The notes: generated by a model from the letters alone, not told the origin. Positions 1-7,053 are shown, numbered from the stretch's first letter. The stretch: DNA of 37,014 bases from CAZSHG01 sp964459995 (GCA_964459995.1 CAYWOR010000019.1:1-37014); one strand, 5' to 3'. Numbers and translations: made by a program.

Positions 1-23
1 CCCCGACGCATCAAGCCAGTCGA

Positions 24-110
24 TCATCCGGCGGCGAGGGAATCCGGCGCGGCAAACGCGGCAGTGGCGAGAAAAATGTGTCCGATTAAGCAAATAGCTT
101 TCGTTTTCAT
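24..110 (-). pseudogene. 5' end of a secreted-protein gene, frame broken after 28 codons
   Basis: An ATG at 110 reads leftward with a good ribosome binding site (AAAGGAGA, 4 bases upstream) and a promoter at 134-161. The 28-residue product begins MKTKAICLIGHIF and has a typical signal peptide with an AFA-A cleavage site, then stops at TGA (24-26). Just past that point another frame reads RRMIDWLDASG to the window edge without a stop, which looks like the continuation. I infer a frameshift, either a real mutation or an assembly error near a contig end. The mature protein is unknown. A genuine 28-residue peptide is the less likely alternative. Confidence 0.45.
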
Positions 111-133
111 ATTGTCTCCTTTACTGCAGTTCA

Positions 134-161
134 AATATAAACATTTGAAGTTTTTTGGCAA
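134..161 (-). promoter_or_regulatory. sigma70-type promoter of the left-edge secreted-protein gene
   Basis: On the minus strand TTGCCA (156-161), a 16-base spacer and TATATT (134-139) precede the ATG at 110. The predicted transcription start is about 15-20 bases before the start codon, leaving room for the AAAGGAGA ribosome binding site. Confidence 0.5.
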
Positions 162-211
162 GGAACTTTCGGGCGTCGGAGGTGGGGCGCGCTTATCGAG
201 GGGGAGTCCGC

Positions 212-883
212 TTATTTTGCCCTTCGTTTTCTGCGTCGGTTATAGGGGGTGAAGCCGTAACCAATTAAACGGGTGTCGTAGCGGCCCTGGGGGAGCATTC
301 GGTAGAGCCACATCCGTATAGGTTTCAGGAGTATTCTGAATTCGGCTAATTTTCTGTTGCGCTCCTGAGTCGCCGTGCATCGGTCTTCGAAGAAATCGCG
401 GACGTCGATTAGCGCCCGGCAAAACTCGTCCTTCACGGCATAGACAGGATCGACGAAATCTGCTGGAAGGGGGTATGTCGTTTGGTCGTGGGCGCCAAGA
501 GCGCTACAGATGCTCACGAGATGCTGGCTGAGCACCTCGTCGTCGTTTGGATATGCAATATCCAGCAAAAGGCGGTGGTTAATACGTCTGGCTTCGTCCA
601 GAAAAGCGTTCTCGATATATACCGCGAGTTTCGCAGTGGCTTTTTTGCCCTCTTTGGCGAGCCTGCGTTTCCGTTTGACGCTCTCGGTATATGCCGTTCC
701 CGAGGTGTCGGCTTTGGTTGTGGAATCTGCGAAGGCCGAGTATTTCGCTTCGATTTCAGCGCGCATGGCTGGAACTAACTGCCATGTTTCGATGTTTGCG
801 ATGGCTTCGTTGTCGGCTGTGAGGATATTTTCTCCGATTGCTATCCAGTCGGCGATGGTCTTGTTTTTCTTGTTTATGCCCAT
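212..883 (-). CDS. hypothetical helical cytoplasmic protein, 223 aa
   Basis: I do not recognise this family. The start is supported by GGAGG six bases before the ATG and by the promoter at 935-963. The product has no signal peptide or membrane segment. It is rich in Ala, Glu, Lys and Arg, with an acidic/amphipathic N-terminal half (IADWIAIGENILTADNEAIA), a Lys/Arg patch near residues 68-82 (VKRKRRLAKEGKKATAK), and a very basic tail ending RRRKRRAK. The last feature would suit nucleic-acid or ribosome contact, but that is inference. It is a single-gene unit between the broken secreted-protein gene and an AT-rich spacer. Plus-strand frames over the same stretch look like shadows. Confidence 0.75.
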   Translation of the reverse strand: MGINKKNKTIADWIAIGENILTADNEAIANIETWQLVPAMRAEIEAKYSAFADSTTKADTSGTAYTESVKRKRRLAKEGKKATAKLAVYIENAFLDEARRINHRLLLDIAYPNDDEVLSQHLVSICSALGAHDQTTYPLPADFVDPVYAVKDEFCRALIDVRDFFEDRCTATQERNRKLAEFRILLKPIRMWLYRMLPQGRYDTRLIGYGFTPYNRRRKRRAK

Positions 884-1275
884 GGTTGCCTCCGATTGAT
901 TTATCGAGTTTAGATACTCAATCTTACATTTAAGAATATAAGAAAAACTTTTTAGATTGTAAAGTAAATAGCAAATCTTATTGAAAATAGATTCATCTTT
1001 TAAAATAGCTAAAGTCGATCATTAAAAAAGATAATAAATATTAATATCAATAGATACAGTTTTTAAATTAATTAATACAATTACGAAATTTAATATTTCA
1101 AAATATAATTGAGACGAACAATTTCTTATATTAGATATATCAGAATGTAAAAGATAAGAATATAAATAAAGACATAACAATTTAGCTTATAGATATTAAA
1201 TAATAGATATAAAGCTAGTAATATCAGATTATAAAATAGCTAAATCAGAATCTTATTTATAAGCTTCGAATGAAG
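884..1275. other. extremely AT-rich intergenic spacer, about 390 bases
   Basis: No gene is visible. Composition drops sharply against roughly 50% GC neighbours: 1021-1080 has only 6 G/C in 60 bases. It holds the promoter of the 212-883 gene near its left end and scattered short repeats, including AAAATAGCTAAA at 1002-1013 and 1233-1244 and ATCAGA at three places after 1138. A small hairpin (AGCTTC/GAAGCT, 1262-1277) overlaps the stop codon of the NHL gene and may help end that transcript. No repeat-spacer array and no DnaA-box cluster was seen. Confidence 0.7.
935..963 (-). promoter_or_regulatory. sigma70-type promoter of the 212-883 gene
   Basis: The minus strand shows TTTACA (958-963), a 17-base spacer and TATATT (935-940), each one mismatch from consensus, about 50 bases upstream of the ATG at 883. 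Confidence 0.6.
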
Positions 1276-2523
1276 CTATTTGATGTAAACCACGGGCTTT
1301 GCGGAGTATTCATCGCCAAATGTCGCCCTCACGAGATAGACGCCGGAGGGTAGGGATTCATGTGGCGACCAGATATATTCTTGGGTTGTAGGGGTCAACC
1401 GCGTTGACCCGTCGAACGGGCGTATGCAATACGCCCCTACGGTTCCGTCTTCAACCATTCGCCCGTTCACATCGAAAATCTCCACCGTAGGGGTTTGATT
1501 AATCAAACCCCTACAATCGATGGCGATTGTTACCGCGGAATTGAAGGGGTTCGGGAAAGCCGAAATCGAAACTGCGGAAGGTGTTCTGTCGGTCTCGCGA
1601 ATGTTGTCGGGAGTGCGTTTGACGAGTCTGATATGGGTTTGGCCGTTGAATTCGCCGACCCCTGATCCATGTGAACCGAACTCGATCCACCCCGCACCGG
1701 TCATGTCGTCGATGCGCACAATACGGTGGTTATAGGCGTCTGAGACATATAGCCTGCCGCTGTCGTCGATCGCGACATGGTTCACATGGGTAAAATGACC
1801 CATTCCGGAGCCGGAGGAGCCATACTCGGTCCATCCCGCGCCGCTTATGCCGTCGATACGGACAATTCGGTTGTTCGTGCAGTCGGTCAGATAGATTCTG
1901 TCGTCCGCGTCGAATGTCGCTGTCAAAACATATCCGAACTGCCCGACCCCCGACCCCGCGGTGCCATAGGTAATCCATCCGGCGGTCGTCATGTTGTCGC
2001 ATCGCACGACACGGTTGTTATAGGCGTCGCAGACGAACATCTTGCCCGAATTGGGAATCACGTGGGCGGGACGGTTGAATTGCCCAATTCCGGTTCCATA
2101 GCCTCCCAAAACAGTCCATCCCGCGCCGGTGATGTCATCGATTCGGACAATATTGTGTGCGTGATCGTCCGCGATGAAGAATCTGCCGTCCACATCCTGT
2201 TCGATAGTCCTCGGCCAATCGAACCCGTCAAGCTCGGTCCATCCCGCGCCGGTCATGTCGTCGATGCGCACAATCCTGCTGTTGCCTCTGTCCGCGATAT
2301 ATAACTTACCGTCGTCCGCGGGAACAAGCCAACATGGGCCGTCAAACTCGCCGACCCCCGTGCCGTGAGTGCCGAACTCCGTCCAACCGGTGCCGAACAT
2401 GTCTTCTATTCGAACAATTCTGTGGTTATACCAGTCGCAGATATAAATATAGAGGCTGTCCGAAGCCAAAGAGGTTATTGCGGCGAAAAGGATTGTTACC
2501 CAAAAAAACGCTCTGAAGTTCAT
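1276..2523 (-). CDS. secreted six-bladed NHL-type beta-propeller with type IX-like C-terminal sorting domain
   Basis: The 415-aa start at 2523 is chosen because it gives a clean signal peptide (residues 1-21, ending SLAS); an upstream in-frame extension to 2661 would bury it and overlap rex. Residues 25-300 hold six repeats of about 45-50 residues with the core NHRIVRIDDMTGAGW, as in NHL propellers. Residues 319-415 form a sorting domain with FPNPFNSAVTI, a FDVNGRMV strand and the GVYLVRA strand, a signature of type IX secretion cargo in the FCB group. Residues about 337-346 and 362-379 are encoded by palindromic repeats inserted in frame. The likely role is a surface or secreted ligand-binding propeller; the ligand is unknown. 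Confidence 0.85.
   Translation of the reverse strand: MNFRAFFWVTILFAAITSLASDSLYIYICDWYNHRIVRIEDMFGTGWTEFGTHGTGVGEFDGPCWLVPADDGKLYIADRGNSRIVRIDDMTGAGWTELDGFDWPRTIEQDVDGRFFIADDHAHNIVRIDDITGAGWTVLGGYGTGIGQFNRPAHVIPNSGKMFVCDAYNNRVVRCDNMTTAGWITYGTAGSGVGQFGYVLTATFDADDRIYLTDCTNNRIVRIDGISGAGWTEYGSSGSGMGHFTHVNHVAIDDSGRLYVSDAYNHRIVRIDDMTGAGWIEFGSHGSGVGEFNGQTHIRLVKRTPDNIRETDRTPSAVSISAFPNPFNSAVTIAIDCRGLINQTPTVEIFDVNGRMVEDGTVGAYCIRPFDGSTRLTPTTQEYIWSPHESLPSGVYLVRATFGDEYSAKPVVYIK
1388..1440. repeat. double-hairpin palindromic repeat inside the NHL gene
   Basis: Outer arms GTAGGGG (1388-1394) and CCCCTAC (1434-1440) enclose two hairpins, each with an 8-base stem and 3-base loop: GGGTCAAC/GTTGACCC (1392-1410) and GGGCGTAT/ATACGCCC (1418-1436). 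The repeat lies in the coding sequence and encodes about residues 362-379 of the sorting domain without breaking the frame. Confidence 0.85.
1487..1514. repeat. perfect 28-base palindrome inside the NHL gene
   Basis: GTAGGGGTTTGATT (1487-1500) is followed at once by its exact reverse complement (1501-1514). It shares the GTAGGGG/CCCCTAC ends of the 1388-1440 repeat, so the two belong to one family. It encodes about residues 337-346, between two beta-strands of the sorting domain. Confidence 0.85.
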
Positions 2524-2560
2524 TTTGAACCGCCATGTAAAATTACCCCTATTCAAAATA

Positions 2561-2588
2561 ATTTTAAAGAAAATCGCAATAAATTCAA
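2561..2588 (-). promoter_or_regulatory. promoter of the NHL propeller gene
   Basis: The minus strand shows TTGAAT (2583-2588), a 16-base spacer and TAAAAT (2561-2566). It is back to back with the rex promoter: the two -35 boxes are only 8 bases apart. Confidence 0.45.
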
Positions 2589-2596
2589 ACTTTTTC

Positions 2597-2625
2597 TTGA
2601 CAGGCATTTTCGCCGACAGTATTTT
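2597..2625 (+). promoter_or_regulatory. rex promoter
   Basis: A consensus TTGACA (2597-2602), a 17-base spacer and TATTTT (2620-2625) place the transcription start near 2632, about 18 bases before the rex ATG. The Rex operator at 2624-2641 overlaps the end of the -10 box and the start site. Confidence 0.7.
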
Positions 2626-2641
2626 GTGAAAGGTTTCACGA
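2624..2641 (+). promoter_or_regulatory. Rex operator in the rex promoter (autoregulation)
   Basis: TTGTGAAAGGTTTCACGA matches the established Rex consensus TTGTGAAnnnnTTCACAA with one mismatch. It covers the transcription start, so bound Rex would block its own initiation. Confidence 0.8.
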
Positions 2642-2649
2642 GGAAGAAT

Positions 2650-3282
2650 ATGGCAAAGCAAAAAGACATATCACCGCTGACAATCCAAAGGCTCTCATTG
2701 TATCTTCGCGCTCTTCGGGAGATGCGGGATTTCGGCGAGGTCTCGGCCTCCAGCAAAGATATTGCCGAAAGAGTAGGCTCGACTGCACCGCAAATCCGCA
2801 AAGACCTCTCATACTTCGGCTCTTTCGGCCAAAAAGGCCGTGGATATAAAATCGACGAGCTTATAACCACGCTCGAAAAAATACTCGGAGTCGATAAAAA
2901 ATGGAAGGTCGCGCTTGTCGGGGTCGGTAAGCTTGGGCAGTCTCTTTTACAATATAAAGGCTTCTGGAAGAGCGGGTTCGAGATCGCGGCTATTTTCGAG
3001 AAAGACCCCGGCAAAATCGGCCGAAGAATTCTTGGAATCCCAATTTATCCCACAGAGTCGATGCCGAAGATCTGCGAACAAGAGAATATCTTAATGGCGA
3101 TAATTACCGTGCCCTTCGAATCGGCAGAGGAGGCTTTCCAACGAGCGTTGGATTCGGGGATTAGGGGGATTTTGAATTTCACCGGCTATTGCTGTTTTAA
3201 ACCGCCCCCCCACGCATTTATTAAAGACGTAAACATGTCGGCGGAGATTGAAGCGCTGAGTTATTATATCTCAACCTATTGA
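2650..3282 (+). CDS. rex: redox-sensing transcriptional repressor Rex
   Basis: The 210-aa product matches Rex in length and layout. An N-terminal winged-helix DNA-binding domain (residues 1-80) contains TAPQIRKDLSYFGSFGQKGRGY. A Rossmann domain follows with the NADH-binding loop VGVGKLGQSLL, and a C-terminal helix (SYYISTY) would swap across the dimer. Family members bind NAD(H) and leave DNA when NADH rises. ATG 2650 is chosen over upstream in-frame starts because promoter, operator and an AGGAAG ribosome binding site all sit just before it. Its operators are visible here and in front of the hydrogenase operon that follows, so that operon is its evident target. Confidence 0.97.
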   Translation: MAKQKDISPLTIQRLSLYLRALREMRDFGEVSASSKDIAERVGSTAPQIRKDLSYFGSFGQKGRGYKIDELITTLEKILGVDKKWKVALVGVGKLGQSLLQYKGFWKSGFEIAAIFEKDPGKIGRRILGIPIYPTESMPKICEQENILMAIITVPFESAEEAFQRALDSGIRGILNFTGYCCFKPPPHAFIKDVNMSAEIEALSYYISTY

Positions 3283-3337
3283 TAGTCAACACGATATAAA
3301 AAAAGAGAAAAATTAAAAAAGTTTTTCCACTTTGTCC

Positions 3338-3366
3338 TTGACATTGTGAATCAGCTTTCGTATCGT
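3338..3366 (+). promoter_or_regulatory. promoter of the hydrogenase operon
   Basis: Consensus TTGACA (3338-3343), a 17-base spacer and TATCGT (3361-3366) predict a start near 3373. The spacer begins with a Rex half-site (TTGTGAA, 3344-3350), and two fuller Rex sites lie just downstream, as expected for strong repression at low NADH. Confidence 0.6.
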
Positions 3367-3377
3367 GCACTACTGTT

Positions 3378-3395
3378 TTGTGAAAAAATTAACTT
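3378..3395 (+). promoter_or_regulatory. Rex operator 1 of the hydrogenase operon
   Basis: TTGTGAAAAAATTAACTT has a perfect left half and a TTAAC right half like that in Rex sites written TTGTTAAnnnnTTAACAA. It lies just downstream of the predicted transcription start. Confidence 0.7.
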
Positions 3396-3399
3396 GGGT

Positions 3400-3417
3400 T
3401 TGTGAAATAGTTAACTA
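3400..3417 (+). promoter_or_regulatory. Rex operator 2 of the hydrogenase operon
   Basis: TTGTGAAATAGTTAACTA repeats the same half-site pattern exactly 22 bases after operator 1. That is about two helical turns, so two Rex dimers could bind the same DNA face. Confidence 0.7.
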
Positions 3418-3438
3418 ATAACATCCCGGAGTGTTTAA

Positions 3439-4539
3439 ATGGCGCTCTATTACTTACCAAAAGAGGGACTGCAGGAACTTCTGAAAAAGCTCTACGACTG
3501 GGGAGAGCTGTTCTGGGTTCGTGCACGGGATGAGGGAAAAGCCAATCTCGAAAAGGCAAATCCCGAAGATATCCCGCAATACTCCCTTCCAAAGTTCAGA
3601 GGGGCACAGCCGGTCAAAAGCGTCCTATTCCCCCCGAAACAGCATGTCGCGGACTACCCTAAGGTCGCCGATAAAGACCTCGATGCGAAGCCGGTCCGAA
3701 GGGCGATTTTCGGAATCACCCAATGCGACCTCGCAGGAATCACCATTTTCGACCGTGTCTATCTCGAGGACGAAGAGTTTGTTGACCCCTTCTACAAAAA
3801 ACGCAGAGACGGCCTTTTCATCGCTACGATGGATTGTTCCGAAGCCCTGCCCTCTTGTTTCTGCAATCTCGTGAAGGGCAAGCCCTTTGCCGAAAGCGGA
3901 TTCGATCTTAACCTTACCCCCGTTGACGGCGGATTCCTTGTCGAAGCCGCAACAATGGCGGGAGAGGATGTTTTGAAGGGCATAGGCGCATCGGCACCCA
4001 CCGAATCGATGAAATCCCTCCGCCAGAAATTACGCGACAAGGTCTCCGCTCAACTCGAAAAGCAAAACAAGCCTTTCGAGACCGAGAAAGGCTTTATCGC
4101 TCTGGTAACCGAGAATCAGGAAGAGCCGAAAAGCTACGACCATCACGCCTCCACCTGCGTTGCCTGCGGCGCTTGCACACATATATGCCCGGGCTGTTTC
4201 TGCTTCGGACTTACTGACAATCCAAAGGAAAAGGGCGGCTTCGAAAGGTCGATGACCTGGGATAGCTGTCAATTCTCGGGTTTCTCGCGCATGGCCGGAG
4301 ATATGAACCCCCGCGGAAGACTCGCGCTGAGGTTCATGCATCGCTACAATCACAAATTCTTCCATTATCCTTGGCGCTACGACGGTTGGCCCTCGTGCAC
4401 AGGTTGCGGCAGGTGCATCGATAACTGCATGGGGCGCATAGATATGCGCGCGACACTTAGAGACCTTTCGGTCAGTGATGTCTCCCAGATGTTCCCCGCC
4501 CCGTCACCGCCCCCCGGCGAAAACCCCGCAGGAAGATAG
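3439..4539 (+). CDS. 4Fe-4S electron-transfer subunit, sulfhydrogenase beta / AsrA-like
   Basis: This 366-aa protein resembles the beta subunit of archaeal-type soluble sulfhydrogenase and subunit A of anaerobic sulfite reductase. Two ferredoxin-type [4Fe-4S] motifs are intact: Cys240/243/246/250 (CVACGACTHIC) and Cys320/323/326/330 (CTGCGRCIDNC). Extra cysteines at 133, 140 and 142 lie in the N-terminal domain. The ATG has GGAG seven bases upstream. It is the first gene of the Rex-controlled operon, 15 bases before its usual partner, the FAD/[2Fe-2S] gamma-type subunit. The predicted role is to pass electrons between that flavin subunit and the rest of the complex. The C-terminus is Pro-rich and probably disordered. 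Confidence 0.85.
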   Translation: MALYYLPKEGLQELLKKLYDWGELFWVRARDEGKANLEKANPEDIPQYSLPKFRGAQPVKSVLFPPKQHVADYPKVADKDLDAKPVRRAIFGITQCDLAGITIFDRVYLEDEEFVDPFYKKRRDGLFIATMDCSEALPSCFCNLVKGKPFAESGFDLNLTPVDGGFLVEAATMAGEDVLKGIGASAPTESMKSLRQKLRDKVSAQLEKQNKPFETEKGFIALVTENQEEPKSYDHHASTCVACGACTHICPGCFCFGLTDNPKEKGGFERSMTWDSCQFSGFSRMAGDMNPRGRLALRFMHRYNHKFFHYPWRYDGWPSCTGCGRCIDNCMGRIDMRATLRDLSVSDVSQMFPAPSPPPGENPAGR

Positions 4540-4554
4540 GGATTGGAGAAGGAA

Positions 4555-5385
4555 ATGACGGATAAAATGAAAAATATATATTATCCCATCGAAGCGGAAG
4601 TCATCAAGGTTACGCCGGAAACTTCGACAATCAAAACTTGGCGGTTCAAACTTTCCGAGCCGATGACATTCCGAGCGGGACAGTTCGTCCAGCTTACAAT
4701 TCCTGGAATCGGCGAGGCGCCCTTCACGCCCTCTTCCGAGCCGGGAACAGTAGAAGAGCTGGAGATTACAATCCTCCGCGCCGGAAGAGTTACCGATTAT
4801 CTTCACGACTACATCGGCGAGGGCGACCTAGTGGGCATCCGCGGCCCCTTCGGCGAGGGCTACCCCCTCGATAAATTCAAGGGGCACAATGTCCTCGTGG
4901 TCGGTGGCGGCGTGGGTCTCGCTCCGATGAGAGCCGGTATCTACGGCCTTTTCCAGAGAATCGAAGACTTCAAGCGCGTCTCTATCAAGTTCGGCGCACG
5001 CTCCCCGAACGATTTCTGTTTCGACGACCAGTTCGACGAATGGGCGAAAAAACCGCACACCGACCTCACACTCACTATAGACAGGCCGGCTCCGGGATGG
5101 ACAGGTCAGGTCGGTGTGGTTACCGTCCTCTTGGAAAATCTCGACATGGACATAGAAGACACCTATGTCATCAGTTGCGGACCCGAGATAATGCTCAAAT
5201 TCGTCACACTGAAACTGCTCGAAAAGGGTTTCGACCCTTATCATATATACCTTTCGATGAACCGCAGAATGAGTTGCGGTCTCGGAAAATGCCACCGTTG
5301 CAATATCGGCCCCTACTACATTTGTAAGGACGGCCCCGACATGTGCTACGGCGAAATAATGAAATATCCCAACGTCTTTGGATGA
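4555..5385 (+). CDS. FAD/NAD(P)-binding [2Fe-2S] oxidoreductase, sulfhydrogenase gamma / AsrB-like
   Basis: The 276-aa product has the ferredoxin-reductase layout. An FAD barrel carries RAGQFVQLTIPG (residues 40-51) and FTPSS (57-61), an NAD(P) Rossmann part carries VVGGGVGLAP (115-124), and a C-terminal [2Fe-2S] site uses Cys241, 246, 249 and 257 (CGLGKCHRC). This is the subunit that exchanges electrons with NAD(P)H in sulfhydrogenases, where it is sometimes called HydG; it is not the radical-SAM maturase of that name. ATG 4555 is preferred over TTG 4543 because GGAGAAGG precedes it. In this operon it is the evident entry or exit point for NAD(P)H electrons. Confidence 0.9.
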   Translation: MTDKMKNIYYPIEAEVIKVTPETSTIKTWRFKLSEPMTFRAGQFVQLTIPGIGEAPFTPSSEPGTVEELEITILRAGRVTDYLHDYIGEGDLVGIRGPFGEGYPLDKFKGHNVLVVGGGVGLAPMRAGIYGLFQRIEDFKRVSIKFGARSPNDFCFDDQFDEWAKKPHTDLTLTIDRPAPGWTGQVGVVTVLLENLDMDIEDTYVISCGPEIMLKFVTLKLLEKGFDPYHIYLSMNRRMSCGLGKCHRCNIGPYYICKDGPDMCYGEIMKYPNVFG

Positions 5386-5405
5386 TACTGAACGAGGGGT
5401 CTAAG

Positions 5406-7034
5406 ATGGCCAAAGTTAAAACCAGATGTATTTTCTGTTCGATGCAGGATTGCTTCTATCTGCAAGAGACTCCCCGGTCGGAAAAGGCCGCTTGGGGGCC
5501 TGAATCGGTCTATTATCTCGATTTCGACGAGAACCAGACCCGCGGGCTTTGCGGAAGAGGTAATTTCTGCGGCGAACTCGCTGTTCATAGGGATCGTAAA
5601 TTCACTTCGCGTATCGGATGCGATCAACATCCGCACGAGAAGGTCGCGGAAGACCTCGGCGCGAAACTGAAAGGCCTTTCCGGCGAGAGGATCGCGTTCC
5701 TTCTCGACGCATCGCTTACCCTCGAGGACGCCGCGGCGGTTATCGCTCTCGCGGAGAAGCTCGGGTCGCGCAAGGTTGCATTGCTTCCTGTCGAAGACAC
5801 CGCTCTCGGGACGATTAACAACAATTTCAAGTTCGACGACATCGCGAAGGCGATTACCAATATTGTGATTGGCGACGCCTTCACCCAGTCTCCGACAATC
5901 ACGCGTCTCGTTCACGACGCAAAGATGCTCGGAAGAAACCACACTATCGTCGGAATCGATCCTATAAAAAGCAGAACCGGATGGTTCGCTCATCCCGAGC
6001 TTACGCCACAGACGGGAAAAACTGTTCAGCTCATCGAAGCTCTCGTCGAAGCTCTCAAAGGCAAACCCATCGACGAACTCCCTCTCGATAAAATTGGGGT
6101 TACCGCAGATAATTTCGGATGGGCTGTTTCCTCAATCAAGGGCGCGGAGGGCAACGGCAACGTTATCTTTGCTCCCGGATGGCATTTCGACGATCCTTTC
6201 GCAGTTGCGGTTGCCGCACAAAAGCTCGCTGAAGCGGCCGGGTTTAAATTCGGTGCTCTGACGATAGGATCAAACAGCAGAGGTATCTTCCGACTTATCG
6301 CATCAGCTGGAATGGACTATGCCGGCGCTATCGAATCCCTTTACAAGGGCAATCTCGACGCGGTTGTCGCTTTCGATTGCGACCCCATGTCTGCTCTTCC
6401 CGGAATCAAGCGCCCGGAAATCTTCGCGATGACCGGCCAGCTGGACACCGAGGGTTACTCGATGACCACACATTTCCTCGCGACATCCTTCATGTTCGAG
6501 AAAATTGGAACGATTTTCGGCACAGAAAACGATTTCATAGAACTGACCGAACCGATGAAAGAGCCGGGTGTTTATTGCGTTAACGGGCTTATCGACATAA
6601 TCGCGGGCGAAAACATTTCCTTGCCGTCCAATCTTCGCAGTATTGTCGCCGATTACAACCACGGTTCCGAATCACCGATTAAAAACGCTCCGGCGGCGGG
6701 TTCGCAGGTTATAGGGGTCGGGCACGGCCATGTTTTTCACCACTCCGACGGCAGATACACACGCCACCTCGATTTCTCGGCGGTTCACGTCCCCGAGGAT
6801 GCTAACTCCGCGCTTATCTCGCCCGAGCTTGCAGAAACTATCGGACTGAAAAAGGGCGATAAAATCAGGGTTTCCAGTGGGATAGCATCGGCGGAACTCG
6901 GAATCATCCTGCAGAATTGGGTGGATAGCGATAAGGTGCTTTTGCCTATGCACTGGACTGCGGCGAGGGAGCTTTTCGATTTCTCGAAAAACCCCACTGC
7001 GGCCCCGATCGAAATAAAAATCGAGAAGGCTTAA
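5406..7034 (+). CDS. NuoG-like molybdopterin-oxidoreductase-fold subunit, probably without catalytic cofactor
   Basis: The 542-aa protein begins with an Fe4S4 motif like that of formate dehydrogenases and NuoG (Cys8, 11, 16 and 49, with GLCGRGNFC). A MopB-type core follows, and from about residue 447 there is a C-terminal MopB_CT barrel (DGRYTRHLDFSA, then LKKGDKIRVSSG). It is shorter than true formate dehydrogenases. I see no selenocysteine or cysteine in an active-site context and no clear pterin-binding signature. Like NuoG, it is therefore best read as a structural and electron-wiring subunit. ATG 5406 has GAGGGG upstream; in-frame starts before it overlap the previous gene. Confidence 0.75.
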   Translation: MAKVKTRCIFCSMQDCFYLQETPRSEKAAWGPESVYYLDFDENQTRGLCGRGNFCGELAVHRDRKFTSRIGCDQHPHEKVAEDLGAKLKGLSGERIAFLLDASLTLEDAAAVIALAEKLGSRKVALLPVEDTALGTINNNFKFDDIAKAITNIVIGDAFTQSPTITRLVHDAKMLGRNHTIVGIDPIKSRTGWFAHPELTPQTGKTVQLIEALVEALKGKPIDELPLDKIGVTADNFGWAVSSIKGAEGNGNVIFAPGWHFDDPFAVAVAAQKLAEAAGFKFGALTIGSNSRGIFRLIASAGMDYAGAIESLYKGNLDAVVAFDCDPMSALPGIKRPEIFAMTGQLDTEGYSMTTHFLATSFMFEKIGTIFGTENDFIELTEPMKEPGVYCVNGLIDIIAGENISLPSNLRSIVADYNHGSESPIKNAPAAGSQVIGVGHGHVFHHSDGRYTRHLDFSAVHVPEDANSALISPELAETIGLKKGDKIRVSSGIASAELGIILQNWVDSDKVLLPMHWTAARELFDFSKNPTAAPIEIKIEKA

Positions 7035-7053
7035 CGGCTTTCGGGAGAAATAA

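Noticed and set aside
482..899. Plus-strand reading frames over the 212-883 gene
   Set aside because: They lack ribosome binding sites and family features, and they are antisense to a gene with promoter and ribosome binding site.
900..1275. AT-rich spacer as a CRISPR array or replication origin
   Set aside because: No regular repeat-spacer pattern, no DnaA-box cluster and no dnaA, dnaN or parAB nearby.
2524..2661. Longer N-terminus for the NHL protein
   Set aside because: The extension would hide a clean signal peptide and run through the rex promoter and operator.
4555..5385. HydG radical-SAM maturase of [FeFe]-hydrogenase, suggested by the shared name
   Set aside because: The sequence has FAD, NAD(P) and [2Fe-2S] motifs and no CxxxCxxC radical-SAM motif.
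5406..7034. Active formate dehydrogenase (formate hydrogenlyase operon)
   Set aside because: No in-frame UGA and no cysteine in an active-site context; the NAD(P)H-type flavin subunit next door suggests another electron donor.
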